Below are positions 1 through 13,900 of a stretch of 64,000 bases of DNA, in pieces. Source of the DNA: Pararge aegeria (taxonomy: Eukaryota; Arthropoda; Insecta; Lepidoptera; Nymphalidae). Under the pieces are notes generated by a model. That model was given only the letters and a program-made list of their open reading frames with translations. It was not told the DNA's origin and did no database searches. The DNA lies in assembly GCF_905163445.1 (NCBI RefSeq), contig NC_053180.1:11212701-11276700 (forward strand), in the 5' to 3' direction. Within the stretch, counting starts at the first letter, position 1. Every line of letters starts with the position of its first letter. A program made the position numbers and the translations under genes.

Positions 1-537
1 TATAGTAATCTTGCTGTAATAAATGTGTTTTAACATATTCTTTAAGCTAATGCATTGTTAGGCCCGAAGATAAACTAGGAATTATATAAGAATATGTAAA
101 ACATTATTTCTTTAGGTTACCTTTCTGGAAATTTCTTACAGTTTTTAGCATTATATTAATAAACTAATAGCATGCCAAACATTTTATAATTTCATGTTGT
201 ATGACATAACCAACTATTTCTCATTTTTTTCTATATTTTGTTGTTTTAACAAATTTCAGAGTAACAAACAATCATATGCTGGCCTCCCTTTTAGTGGAAT
301 TAGTGACCATGAAGAAAAGACATCACAATGGGTTAACAATCTTTATATTAACTTATATACTAATATGTTTTTCACAAACATGTGTTATAAATTCTAACAC
401 TAATAATGTCCATTTGTGCGATCAGCAATAGTACCAACTGCTTAGATTTTATATTCTGCACCTACTTAATTAGTTTGGGATACATACTGAATTATTAAAT
501 TACCTGGAATTTTGCACCTATGAAGGAAATCCATTAA

Positions 538-682
538 TAGTCAGTTTCACCACATTCTGTAAAGTATTAGATAGCCTAAACATAAGTTTTGTCACTTTCT
601 TACTTTTGTCTTTGAGGCTTGACATTAGTCGATCCTCAAAGACAAAATATTTGAATAATCCAGAAGGTGGTAAAGCAGGCCT
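538..682. mobile_element. MITE-like repeat, copy 1
   Basis: The left end (GTTTCACCACATTCTG) and right end (CAGAAGGTGGTAAAGCAGGCC) are imperfect inverted repeats. The interior carries TAGCCTAAACATAAGTTTTG and a 14-bp hairpin at 604-617 and 634-647. A second copy of the same arrangement is at about 29285-29425, with TAGCCTAAACATAGGTTTTG. Two copies with inverted ends suggest a non-autonomous DNA transposon; no target duplication was resolved. Confidence 0.55.
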
Positions 683-729
683 AAATTTTTTTTATGTATC
701 TTTTTGACATTTCATCACTGTTGCAATAA

Positions 730-765
730 TTGGAATAATATAACAAAAATGTTATATTATTCCAA
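730..765. repeat. Perfect 16-bp inverted repeat
   Basis: TTGGAATAATATAACA at 730-745 is the exact reverse complement of 750-765, with a 4-base AAAA loop. Its function is unknown. Confidence 0.7.
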
Positions 766-1017
766 AACTGACTGGACTGAGTAGTTGTTTGCAGTTAACT
801 TGTACTCCGCCAAATAATTTGGTTTAAATATAGAATTGTTCAACTAAGCATGAGTCAGAGTGTTGCTGGATGGTACTAAACTATTAGTTTTCCTATTTAA
901 TTAAGGTAGGTACTCAATAGGAACGAGTGTATTTGTCATTATTTAATTATTCGAAATTCATTCTAAGCTATTTATGCATACTTTGGATAGAACACTGCAC
1001 GCTGTTCCCTGTTACTG

Positions 1018-1575
1018 AGACGTAATAAATTTGACTTACTAAACTTGCATAAACAACACTTGCTGCCTGTATACGAGAAGTATTAAACTTGCTTAAAGGC
1101 ACTTCCGACATGTATACGAGACGTACTAAAAGTGCATAAAAGACACTTGCGACCGATCTACGAGACTTATTTAACTAGCATAAAAGACGCTTGGGTCCTG
1201 AATACGAGACGTACTGAACTTGCATAAAAGAAACTGGCGACCTGGACACATGACGTACTAAACTTGCATAAACGACACCTGCTTCCTATCTCGATACGTA
1301 GTAAACTTGCATAAGAGATACTTGCGACCTGTATACGAGACGTACTAAACTTACATAAAAACACTTGCTACATCTATATGAGACGTACTAAAAGTTGCAT
1401 AAACGACACTTCCGACGTATTAAATGTATATAATAAGACACTTGCGACCTGTATACAAGACATAATAAACTTGCATAAAACACATTTGCGACCTGCATAC
1501 GAGACTTACTGAACTTGCATAAAAGACACTTGCGACCTTTATACGAGACGTGCTGAACTTGCATAAACGACACTA
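1018..1575. repeat. 44-bp minisatellite, about 12 degenerate copies
   Basis: The core of the repeat is TATACGAGACGTACTAAACT followed by TGCATAAAAGACACTTGCGACC. About a dozen diverged copies follow one another with a 44-base period. Two short minus-strand open frames run through it (KFSTSRIQVAS-like repeats), but they reflect the period and show no other coding sign. Confidence 0.85.
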
Positions 1576-1956
1576 CGTAGGTTACTCAGCGACACATGTA
1601 CTTACTCTGTAAATCTCTAGTTGCAACCGTTATGCGATGGTCTCTAAATGTACGTACTGTAATCTTCATTATCAGCCGGCCATTTGCATCCACTGCTAGA
1701 CATAATTTTGTCTCTTTTACCAACCAGTACAAAACTCTTTCTCTCTCGGTCTATCACTTGTAGCGCAGTTTCTTTGTCCATTACAAGTTTGGTCTTGTAA
1801 TGGAAAAAAAAATGCCTAAAAATGGAAAAAAAAAGCCTAAGATGGCAGCCTAACACATGCGTACTACTTATAACACAACACAAAAAATAAACAATAAAAA
1901 CAAATTCGGAAGATGCTCTTCTTCATTATAAAAATTATAAAATTTTTGTTTTTCAG

Positions 1957-4900
1957 ATATCCAGTAAATATTTAGTAGTTTTATTCTCCTTCTTCTTACT
2001 ACTTGTGTATGTGACAACAGTTATTGAAAATGTTTTGCCTGATCCTATTAAAGAATGGCATATTCACAAAACTGTAAGTATTGTGTAAGTAATAAAGCGG
2101 AACCCAAATATTAGGCTGTTTTTTTTAAAACAGACATACTTAAATTATATGCAAATTTTTAAATTTACTATTTTAGGATGCAAACACCTTTAGTGAGGTT
2201 TCAGCAAGAAAATATCTGAAGGAAATTCTTGGCAATGAGCCAAGAGTATCCGGCACTCATTATCATCTTCTAAAGACTCAGGACCTTTTAGAGCTGGTTG
2301 ACCGTATAGCTAGGTTTGCAAATCAGCCGGTGCATACAGATTGGCAGTATGTTGACGGTGAGTCGATGTGTGAAAGAAGTTAAAATATTTAAACAAAAGC
2401 CTCTGTGATTTGTCATTGTATTTAATTTGTTAAAGTTACTTCTGTGTGATTTGTATGAAGGTCTTCTCTGTTCTTTAATGATTTTGACTACAGAGTTTTT
2501 AATAAACTTATCAAATGAAGCATAAAATTATTTAACATAAATTCTGTTCAATTCACACTCGACGACAGAAGTGAAACTACTCATAAGTAGCCTTAAAGAG
2601 ATTAAATGGAAAGAGTATTAGACTAAATGTAAGGTTTATTATATTTTACCAAGCTTAAAAAAATTATATTATACATATATTACATTTAAATGTTATTCGG
2701 CTAAATATGATTTTATTTTATTTAGAACTCGCTATTGCCCGCGACTTCATCTGCGTTTGATTTTGTTTTTTGATGTGGCATTCAATTTAGTTGTAGTTCT
2801 AAAAAAAAATAAAGTATTCAGTATCGCTAAGCCTTAAATGAGGGGTTTGCTGCTGTCCGCTGAGGAGTTCTGTCCTCTATCTCCAACCACATTCATCAGA
2901 TCTACACAAAGTTTGGGAAAAAGTAAACCCTTAAATTTAATACAAAAATTATACACCTCTATAGTACAAAAATAATTACTTAAATCGGTTATAATTTGTC
3001 GGAGTTATGGTGTAAAATCTTCAAATACTTTCATCCCCTCTCCCAAAGAAACCAAGCTTAATGTCGGGATGAAAAGTATCCTATAACACTTCCAAAAGTT
3101 TGTGTACAAAGTTTCATGAGGATCGGCTAAGTAGGTTTTGTGGGAAAGCGTAACAAACAAACTTACATTGACATTTATAATATTAGTAGGGATAGGGATA
3201 GGGATAATTTATTGCACAAACTTAGAAACAATACAAAACACACACAAGAAAAAAAAAAAAAGTTAAATACAGTTGTGTGCAAATACGTTCTATTGCAAAA
3301 GCAATCTCTTTATTTAATTCTGTAATTTATTGTATCTCATTCTCCCGCCAACTTAATCCTATAAATTTATGTGTTTGTTTCTGTAATGTTACGTTAGTTT
3401 CATCGAGTTTTAAATCACAATTATTTATCAGTAAAAAAGCATTGCAGTTTTATATTGCTTATCTACAATGTTTTCTTAATGGCCAGAAAAAAAAAACTAA
3501 AGTATTTTAATTTTTGGCAGGAGATTATTGGCTAGCCTTCAGTTCACCCCACGTGAACGCCTATCAAAACCTGTCGAACATCATTGCAGTTTTAGAAGGA
3601 GAAAGTGGATTCAATCCCGATGGTACAACTGGGACATCTATACTCGTCAATTGTCATTATGATTCTGTGCCTTTCGCTATTGGTAAGCCAAAAAATTTCA
3701 TTTCAATAGTTTGATTTTTACAAGCTTTTAATTAAACTTGCCATTATATCGACTAGCGATTCCCCGCGACTTTATCTATGTACGCAGTATATTCGTAGCG
3801 CATTCAATTCCACCATCTTTCGCCTATCGATTGAGATTCATTGAGAGTGACATGATGAAAGGGTTTGCTGAGAAGAATAAAAGCTTGTTTTTTTTCAATC
3901 ATTATTTTGTCTAAAGTAATAATGATTATAGTCTCCCTTTGATTTTATACTGCTGATTATCTAAAGAAGTTTACATAAAATTATTTTTCTTGTTATTTTT
4001 GAAGTACAGAAGGCACTCGCTGTGCACTCGTCTGTACTTTGTAGAGCACCCAGGTTGGGAAGCCCTGCGTTAGGCACTTATGGTTACGAAATGCAAAATA
4101 TAAATTGAACAGTTACAGAATAGGCATCCAATTCTGCCAGCGATTGATTACAAAAAGAAAGATTGTCTATGATTCTAGGCGCTTCAGATAATGGCGTGTT
4201 TTGTGCTGTGATGGCGGAAACATTGTCAAAATTGTCCCGTAGGAAGTACAAGTTGAAACATAATATCATATTTCTCTTCAATGGTGCGGAAGAGAGTGTT
4301 TTACTGGTAAGTTAAATGAGCCCATGCTTCCACATAAGTCGATTTTATAACAGGGGCGGTACTTTGCGGTACCGGTTTTCTTGCCCTCCCTGAGTTTCCA
4401 CTCACCACCAGGGGGGCTATCTAAAGGGCTAGCATAGGCAGGTGACAAAAATTATGAAATAGGAGAAGTTTACCCCCGTTTATTATTACACATATATTAT
4501 TTGGATATTATTTCCACTCCTGCGCCAGTGCTCAGAGAGGTGATAAAGCTGTGGAAGAATAGAAAAAAAAGATAAATTTTTATCCTTTCCCCAGGGAGAT
4601 AATTGTCTTCTGCCCAATGGCCGAGCCCGAGCAATTATATATTACTATTAAAAAAGTTCTTTTTCAGGGAAGCCATGGATTCCTCAGTCATCCATGGTCT
4701 AAAGGTGTTATCAGTGTTATAAATCTGGATTCCGCTGGAATGAATGGAAAACCGAATGTATTTCAGGTAAACTATCAAGCTCTATAAAATAAAAACTGCT
4801 CCATTTGTAATTAAGTTAGCAGAGTTGGGCAGTATCCGTAATTAAATATACAGTTCTGAGAAATTACCTAAGGAATTTAGTTAGTTGGATGAATTATTTC

Positions 4901-7900
4901 ACGTCCAATAATGTCATTTTAGTTACGTATTTTCAAACATTGCTTCCTCATTCCAAAGTTTATGTTGTGTGACCTGCTCCGTCCGCGTTTACTACGGTTT
5001 TTTTTACAAATTTAGTGAAATAAAAATTTTTTTTCTGGTTAAAGTAGCCTATGTTATTCTCTATTCTTTCAACTAACTCTATGCGAAAAATCAAGTTGAT
5101 CGGTAGCTTAGTTAGGGCGTAAAGGAATGACAAACAAACAAACTAAGTATTTATAGTAATAGTAAAGATTCAACTGCGTGTTTCGGCGGAGCAATTAAAA
5201 AAAACTACTCGTAATAATAAACCTTATTTTGCTTCCATCAGGTGACTGATCCGCGAGTGCTAGAAATATATAAGAAAACTAATCTGCGGCCAACGGCACA
5301 GGGCATGGGGGAATTCTTGTTCAGCACAGGAATCATACCCTCAGATACTGACTTCCGGATATGGAGGGACTTTGGCAATATCACGGGTAAATAGTTTTCC
5401 ATAAAATTGAAAGGTCTAAATTTTGTATTCTATAAAAAGGAGATTCGTTCTGCGATAAACAAATTTCATATTAATTTTAGTTAAAAACCTTTTTATTCAA
5501 TGGTGGAAACCTTCACTGATTTCTAAAAACAGTTATTATATTCTCTATCATCAATCCATCTTTAAAACACCTTTAGGCTATTCCAATAGGCTTTTTTCTT
5601 TTTTATTCTTCTACCAGCTGTTGTCCGCGGCTTCGTACTTTTCATGAATCCTGCGGAAACCGTATATTTTCCCGGGATAAAAATCAGTCTGTGTAAATCC
5701 AGGTTAAAATCTATCTCCATTCCAATATTCAGTCCAATTGGTTCAGTAGTTTTAGCGTGAAAGAGTAACGAACATCCATCCATCCATACAAATTTTTGCA
5801 TTTATAATATTCCTACTAGGAACTAGGATTGAATAATTAAACCATGGACTGCAATCTCACCTCGCGTTAAGTAGTTATGCAGTCTAAGATGGTAGCGGGC
5901 TAACCTGTGAGGCCCATGGCAGTTACATTAAAAACCCGTTAATCGGTTTATCCGCGGCATCGTACCGGAACGCCAAATCGCTTTGCGTTCGCCTGTGTGT
6001 GTACGTCGGCCACACGTCCTGACCGATAACGGCCACCAGACCAGAGAGCATTCAGAAATTATAAATTCCCATAATTTATTCCCATTATTCCCATAATTAA
6101 CTTTCCGGACCTTCCACTTATAAGGACGCAGTGCTCACCATTGTGGTAAGGAGGCTAAAAAGTCTGATAGTGTAACTGATTTTAGGTATTGACATAGCGT
6201 TTATAAAATGGGGTAATGTATACCACACACGAAACGATAAGCCAGAGTTGATACAGGACGGCGTTATACAGAATACGGGAAATATGCTCCTAAACCTCGT
6301 AAGGGAAGTGGCCGATTGCCGTGAATTGGTCGTTAAGGTATCTGTCTCTTCGTATTTTTATTAAATTGTCATTTAGTTAATGTCCGCTTAACGTAACTTG
6401 ACGCGTGAGTGATTGTTAGCATTGTTGCATCCTCTTCTTCAAATCTCCATCCTGTTTTTAGTTTTGTCGATTGCTGTATCTGTATAATAATATTTTAATC
6501 CAAGTGATACATTGCTGAAAGTGGTAGAATAGGTTAAAAGACAAACTATTCTTCAAGATTATACATTTTGTAAAATAGAAAAGGTTTTATCCTTTTACAT
6601 TAGTTCGTGGCTAAATTGTCGCCATAATCAGAATTTTTATAGAGTGATCTGTTTATAAGATTATCATTTCTTTAGCTATTAGATAGTCAAACAAAGTTAT
6701 TTGGTACTTAGATTAAGGTACCTACATCGATAAATTGAAAACGTGGGTTTTTTTACCTTTTAAAATGTTGCCAGTATTCATATTTGTATCCTATATATAA
6801 CCGGAACATTTTATTAAATTCTTAAATAAAATAATAATTGAAAACAAATATTTAATCCGTTTTTTTGGGGATTCGCAATTAATATTCAAAAATTGCAACA
6901 CTGAATGCTCCAGTACTGCCATACAGTTCACGTGTCGAGTTGAAATGAACGAACTAAATATTCAGTTCACCTGAGTTACTAATAAATATTGTAATTTTAA
7001 GATCTAAAATTATCAACATATTTTTCTTATATTATTGTTTCAGGAACCAGCTTCAACAGTAGTTTATTACGACTATCTGGGACTATTTTTAGTGACTTAC
7101 ACAAAGAGTGTGGCGTTACAGGTGGATGTGATAGTTGGCTTACTGGGCTTATTGAGTGTCGGCTATTTCTTGTGGCTTTTTGGATTTAGTGAGTAGAAAT
7201 AATGTGTATGAAACTGTCCAGTTTTACGGGTGTAACGGGTTTCGCACGACGCTATAACTAAGACGCAAGTCTTACATTAAAAATAATGGAAAAGTTTAAC
7301 TTAAAAGACAAATATTGATTTTTAATTTTCGCTATACAAACCGGCAGGGTGATTCCGTGTCTCGCGACAGGCTTGCGACAGGCGTAAATCTTGCAATCAC
7401 TGCTGTCAAACGTCACTTTTTCATACCATAAATAAACAAAAGTGACGTTTGACAGCAGTGATTGCAAGATTTACGCCTGTAGCACGCCTGTCGCGAGATA
7501 CGTAATCACCCTGCCGGTTTAACTAAACCGGGTATGCCGGCGAGTCGGCCGGTCTAGGTAGTGCATTTGCTTTTGCTACATGTCATTGTCAGATAAGTTA
7601 CATAGGTGCTTTGTAATAAATTTATGAAGGTGTTTTATCAGCCTTGCCAGCAAAGCATGTCCTCGTCACTAATCGGGAATGCTTCGTTTTTATAACTTTG
7701 GTGGATTAAAGAAAAACAACTATAAAAGCTGAAGCTGTGATAGCGCATTGGGTAGGAGTTCGACTTCACTTTCGGGGGGCCGAGTTCGAATCCCAGCACG
7801 CACCTCTAACTTTTCTAAGTTATGTGCGTTTAAAGCAATTAGAATATCGTTTGCTTCAACGGTGAAAAAAAACATCGTGGGGCAACCTGCATGCCTGAGT

Positions 7901-10900
7901 TCTACATAATGTTCTCAAAGCTATGTGGAGTCCACCAATCCGCACTGGGCCAGCGTGGTGGACTACCGCCTTAACCCCTTCTCATTGTAGGAGACCCGTG
8001 CTCTGTAGTGAGCCGGTAATGGGTTGATGTGATGATGATGATGATGAACAAAAAAAGGATTTCATCTGATCCAGTGATCTCTAATGAGAAAATAATCTCT
8101 ATGTATATAAAATGTAGTAGGAGCATGACCTAGGGCGCAAATTTTCTGCTTAGCTTAGTTGAGCAAACTCTCTCAGTTAAACGCGTTAGTCTTGTTTGTA
8201 TTACAGAGTATTAATGACGCCAAGCAGCGCCGCTGTGTTACGGTATGATCGGGGCGGTTGCTCGTGTAGTTTTAGGCACATGAGGCTTAACACCTATGCC
8301 TAAGGTTAACGGACATAGGACGTCGTTGTAGGACACGTTCTTTGCATTCCCTGCCAAGTGTTGCTCTGTTCATAGTGGCCCGTAAATTTGACGGCCGATT
8401 GGCGCAGTGGGCAGCAACCCTGCTTTCTGACTCCAAGGCTCGATTCCCACAATTGAACAATATCTGTGTGATGAACATGAATGTATTTCAGTGTCTGGGC
8501 GTTTATCTATATATTATAAGTATTTATGTATATGATTCATAAAAATTATTCATCAGTTATCTTAGTACCCATAACACATGCTACGCTTACTTTGGGACTA
8601 GATAGCGATGTGTGTACTGTCGTAGTATATTTATTTATTTAATAATTACTGTAATAAGAACCTAACCTTACAAATTGATTGGGAAATTGGACTCAATATT
8701 CAAAATTCCACTTTAGAAGGCGTTATGGGCGTATCACGTGTTTTTACGCGCCTTGTACCTCAGGCCATGCTATAATTGTTTGTAGGATGGTCGTCAGTTC
8801 GCGAGCTGTTGTGGTCGGGGGCAGGTCGTGTATTGTGCGCCTTGGCAGGTTTAGTGTCTGTCGCGGTGTTTACTACCTTTATGATTGTCGCTACCAAGCA
8901 AATGAGGTTAGTCTATTTAGGTTATTCGGCTAGAGACCAACTTTTTTACAACAGCAGCCAAAATGTGCTAGATAATAAAAAAAACGTGGAAGTAGTTCGG
9001 GATGGGTAAAAACTTATTCCAAATGAATTGTATTATAATATACTTGAAAACGGAAGTACTTAAGTATTTTCCGTGATTCAAGCTGCGGTTGTGTAACAGT
9101 TAAAAATTGAGTCCTGTTTCACAATTTACCGATTTAAGAAAATGACGAGTTTTACATTGAAAGAAAAATATTTAGTAAACTGGTTGCTCTTAAAAAAAAT
9201 TATCTGAAAGGATTCAAAGTTTTCATAACAAAGAGAATATAATCATGTTTTTCAATGTCTGGGTGTTATCTGTGTATTACAAGTATATTATTTATAAAAA
9301 TATGCTTAACTTTGGGGTTAGATGGCGATGTATGTATATATTTTTTTTTGCATTTTAAAGTCAACTTCATTTCAGATATTTGTCGGAACATTGGATCGTA
9401 GTGCCATTTTATTGGGTGCCGTATTTGGTCGCATCCGTGGTTACTGCACACGCATTTGACACTTGGCGAAGTGGGAAGGTAAAAGTACATTTTTTTAAGG
9501 ACTATTCGACTTCATTCCGTCTCTAATTTTGATAGAACCGTCAAGTTCTGCACGCTTACGTATTTTCTCAATTATAAGATCTGCAAGTTCCGTTTATAAG
9601 TGGTGGAGGTACCACCAAATATCAGCTTTAGACAAATATCAATAATGTCATAAATGCAAAAATTTGGATGGATGTTTGATACGCAATCAAGCCAGAATGT
9701 CTGTCCGTATCTGATCGATCAGTATGGTTTAAAGTAGCAAAAACTACATTTTTTTCCGAAGATGTAAATGTACATTGTACAATTTAGGAATCATAATTTC
9801 CAATAACTAGTTGCAAATTTCAAATTCAAATTCAAAATTTCTTTATTCATGTAGGCCTGTCACAGGCACTTATGAAGCGTTCATACATATATGTTTACAT
9901 AATAATTGCGGGGCAATAACTAGTTTTGCATCATCATCATCATCATAACGTCAAATAACTAGTTTTGCATCATCCACCTTGTTATGTTAATGAATCAATC
10001 ATGTTATGTTAATGAAACTCGTGTTGGATGACAACTACTTTATTATCAAAATACCCACAACACCTCCCCCATTAATATTTAGTTATTAAAGAGTAATTTC
10101 ACATGTACATCATCTTCCCTCAAACAAAAAAAAACAAAAAAAAAACAATAAGTATGAAAAAATATAAAATTCCGTAAATTAAAGATATTTCTGGACGTCT
10201 GAGTACAACTTCCTAGCTTTTCTCCTTGGCATAATAGGAGAAGGATCTTTTTCACCCTTAACATCAGAACCATAAACAATGGGACTACTATAAGCATTAA
10301 TAGTACCGCTTGTGCTAGGACCCGGCTGAGAAGGGGGCTCGGAGCAATCAACATTATGTTCGGGTTCACATTTTTTTAAATGACGGCGATTTCGGCGATA
10401 AGTTTTACCGATCCTATTTTGAACAAGATATGAACGCGGAGTAGACGCCTTCCTTATAACTTCGCCCCTGGTTTTCTTATCCTGATTATAAATGATTACT
10501 TGATCCCCCGTTTCCAATTCGGGTAACGCTCTAGCATGACTATCATAATACATTTTGTTCTTCATCTGTTTATTAACCATATAATTATATTCATTTCTAC
10601 TAACAACTTTTGGCTTTAATAAACAGGGATGAACAGGTAATCTACAATTTAGTCTTCGACCCATCAAAAGTTGTGCAGGAGAACTCAAGTTGGTATCACG
10701 TGGTGTATTTCTATAGCTAAGTAGGTTAAGATAGAAATCACTGTTACTATTTACTGATTTCACTAGTAACTTTTTTACTGTTTGAACTGCACGTTCACTT
10801 TTCCCATTTGATTGAGGATAATTAGGCGATGAAGTCACGTGATTAAATCCCCATTCATTCGAAAACTTTTTGAAATCACGGCTAGAAAATTGAGTCGCGT

Positions 10901-13900
10901 TATCACTTATTACGATTTCTGGGATTCCGTGCCTGGCAAAGTTTTCTCGCATAGTAGTTATTACAGATCTTGAACAAATATTTTTCAAATCACTGACTTC
11001 AACAAAACCTGAATAATAATCGACTAGAATTAAATAATACTGCTTCCTATACTCAAAAATATCAGCACCAATTTTATTCCATGGTAGTCGAGGAATCTGC
11101 ACTGGAATTAAAGGTTCTTTACTTTGCGTATTTGAGTTCTCCTGACAGACTTCGCATCGCTTAACATATAACTCAATGTCGTTTGAAATACCAGGCCAAA
11201 ATAAAACTTCGCGCGCACGCCTCTTGCAACGATCTATTCCAAGATGGCCGTCATGAACAATGTTTAACATTTGGCTTCTTAGGGAATAAGGAATTAATAT
11301 TAATTTATTTTTAAAAATAATTCCGTCTACAACAATCAGTTCATCTCTTAAAGACCAATAAGCCTTTAAATTATCGGGCATATCAACTTTACGTTTTGGC
11401 CATCCAGATACAATATACTCACAAAGCTGAATAAGATCGTTATCTTTTGAAGTTTCCGTTCGCACTAAACTTAACTTACTTGCAGACATTTGAACATGAT
11501 CGAACAAGAGATTTACTTCATACATTAGTTTCTCATCCAATTCACTTTCAAAAGATTCTGCAAGCGGCGCACGCGACAAAGTGTCCGCTATGTACATATA
11601 TTTACCGGGTACATATTTAATAATTAAGTCATAACCCTGCAGCCGAAGTAACATTCGCTGCAAACGCACTGGGTTAGAGACTAAAGCTTTCTTAAAAATA
11701 CTCTCTAACGGTTTATGATCCGTTTCTACAATTACAGATTTTTTTCCAAATATATATTGATGGTATTTTTCACAAGCGTACACTATGGCGAGAAGCTCTT
11801 TCTCGATCTGGGCGTACCTAGTCTGTGTATCCGTCAGCGTTCGCGACGCGTACTCGACCGGACGACCGTCTTGCATCAGCACTGCACCGAGCGCGACGCT
11901 GCTGGCGTCCACCGATAACACCACGGGCCGCGTGACGTCATACAGAGCTAGTACCGGAGCACTGCTAACTAATTCCTTTAACTTCGAAATCGCCCTATCG
12001 TGAATATTATCCCAATACCATGTAGATTCTTTTTTTAACAGTTGAGTAAGTTGTACGGTATAATTCGAATAGTTGGGAATAAATTTTGACAAGTAATTAG
12101 TAGCACCCAAAAATCTCTCTAAGGATTTTTTATCGTTTGGAATAGGCATATTTTTAATAGCCTTTACCTTATCTGCATCCGGTTTCATTCCGTTTTTGTT
12201 AAAAACATGTCCTAAATAGACCACTTCAGTGACACAAATTTTACATTTATCTTTGTTAAATTTTAAATTAATTTCTTGTGCCCTATTTAATAAAGCAGTA
12301 AGCCGCTGATCATGCTCATTTTTATTCCTTCCCCAACAAATAATATCATCAATGAACAAATCTACTCCAACCAAATCTTCTAATAATTGTTTAAGTGTTG
12401 AGTGAAAAACCTCAGATGCACAATTTAAACCAAAAGGCAATCTTAGAAACTGATATCGCCCAAATGGCGTGCTGAATGTACATAAATCCGCACTTTTGCT
12501 ATCTAGTTTAATTGCCCAAAAACCAGAGTTGGCGTCCAAAACAGAAAAATATTGCGCACCAGTAAGCTTGGTGGCTATCTCATTAATCGTCGGCAACTGA
12601 AAGTGCGCTCGTTGAATCGCACAATTCAGCGGCCGAGGGTCAAGACACAGCCTTATACCACCATTTTTCTTAGCTGCAATTACCAATGAATTAACCCACT
12701 GAGTGGGATGAGTAACTTTTCTAATCACGCCGCAATCAACCATTCTCTTTAGTTCCACCTGCAATTTATCTCGTAGGCTTAAAGGTATTTTACGCGGAGC
12801 GCTAACTACAGGACTCACAGACTTATCTATAACTATACTATATGTACCGGGAAGGCAGCCTATGCCACGGAATAAGTTATCATAATATGAAAGATTTATA
12901 TCGTGTACACGCTTTACCAAACCTAACTCCGTGCAAGCTTGCCTTCCAAGAACACTTTGACAGCTAATGCTCGCTACAGCAAACTTCAATTTATATAATT
13001 TGTGTTTATACCACCAATTCAAATCACATATTCCTTTTATAGGAATAATATTACCACTGTATGACTGAAGTTTGACATTAGTCTTTCTATTTATTACACT
13101 GATATTATATCCTAACAATAGAAATCTTTCGAAAGAAATAACATTTATGTCTGCTCCCGTATCCAGCTTAAATCTTTCGACGCCATACTCACCAGTCAAT
13201 GTTTCAAACCAATCCTCCGCATATCTACGTTGCGAGGTGTTCGCTATCATTGATATAAAAAACGACTCGCCACTATCACTATCGGAATTTACCCCGTCAT
13301 TCTCCGCATAAACATCGATGTCGTAAACTTTTTTAGCACGATCACTACACATCCTGGCAAAATGATTTTGCCCACCGCATAAATAGCACTTTACGCCCGC
13401 CGCAAAACACTGAAATCGCGATTCGCAAAACTGCCCACAATGCTTACACGCCGCTGCTGCTCGGGTTTCCACCCGACCGGCGGCATGACCTCCGCGCCGA
13501 TGCGCGGGCGCGCCGCGCGCCGCACGACTTCCACTGCTGTACGCGTTCCATCGCCGGCTGCCAGAGGCGCGATCTCTGCCGCGCGCTTCCACCGCATCGA
13601 TGGACGCTCCGCTCGAGCTACCTGCACGAGTTTCTAGCTGGCGCGTGCCATCCATTGAAACTTCGTCGGCTTGGCATATTTTTATCGCCTTTTCCAAAGT
13701 TAGCTCGTCCGTACGCAGTAAGCGATCTCGAACGACCGTATTTCTTATGCCACACACGATTCTATCTCTGATCAACTCCTCTTCCAGCAATGAAAACACA
13801 CAAGTTTTAGTTAAAAGCTTCAATGCCGTGACGTATTGATTTATCGATTCCCCTTCAACTTGGTTTCTTGTGAAAAAGTTGTATCTGGCTAATGTAATAT

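Larger units (their letters stand above)
1..1956. other. Upstream or intronic sequence before ERMP1-A exon 2
   Basis: No convincing coding exon is seen here. ERMP1-A exon 2 at 1957 has an acceptor and no in-frame Met, so this stretch is either intron 1 or 5' flank. It holds a decayed MITE with inverted ends (about 538-682), a perfect 16-bp hairpin (730-765) and a 44-bp minisatellite (1018-1575). A short reading frame from ATG 309 would give a 40-residue peptide with a basic start and hydrophobic core (KKRHHNGLTIFILTYILICF); its reality is doubtful. Confidence 0.6.

Noticed and set aside
1167..1573. Minus-strand frames with repeated KFSTSRxQVAS motifs
   Set aside because: They arise from the 44-bp minisatellite and break wherever a unit has an indel.
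7738..7800. tRNA gene
   Set aside because: A- and B-box-like sites are present but there is no cloverleaf, and a SINE body follows directly.
8679..9009. Two overlapping + strand frames of about 80 codons
   Set aside because: Only 8786-8906 in the frame matching ERMP1 exon 10 is coding; the rest is intron read-through.
13072..13839. Plus-strand frames over the retrotransposon
   Set aside because: They are shadows of the gag-pol frame on the other strand.
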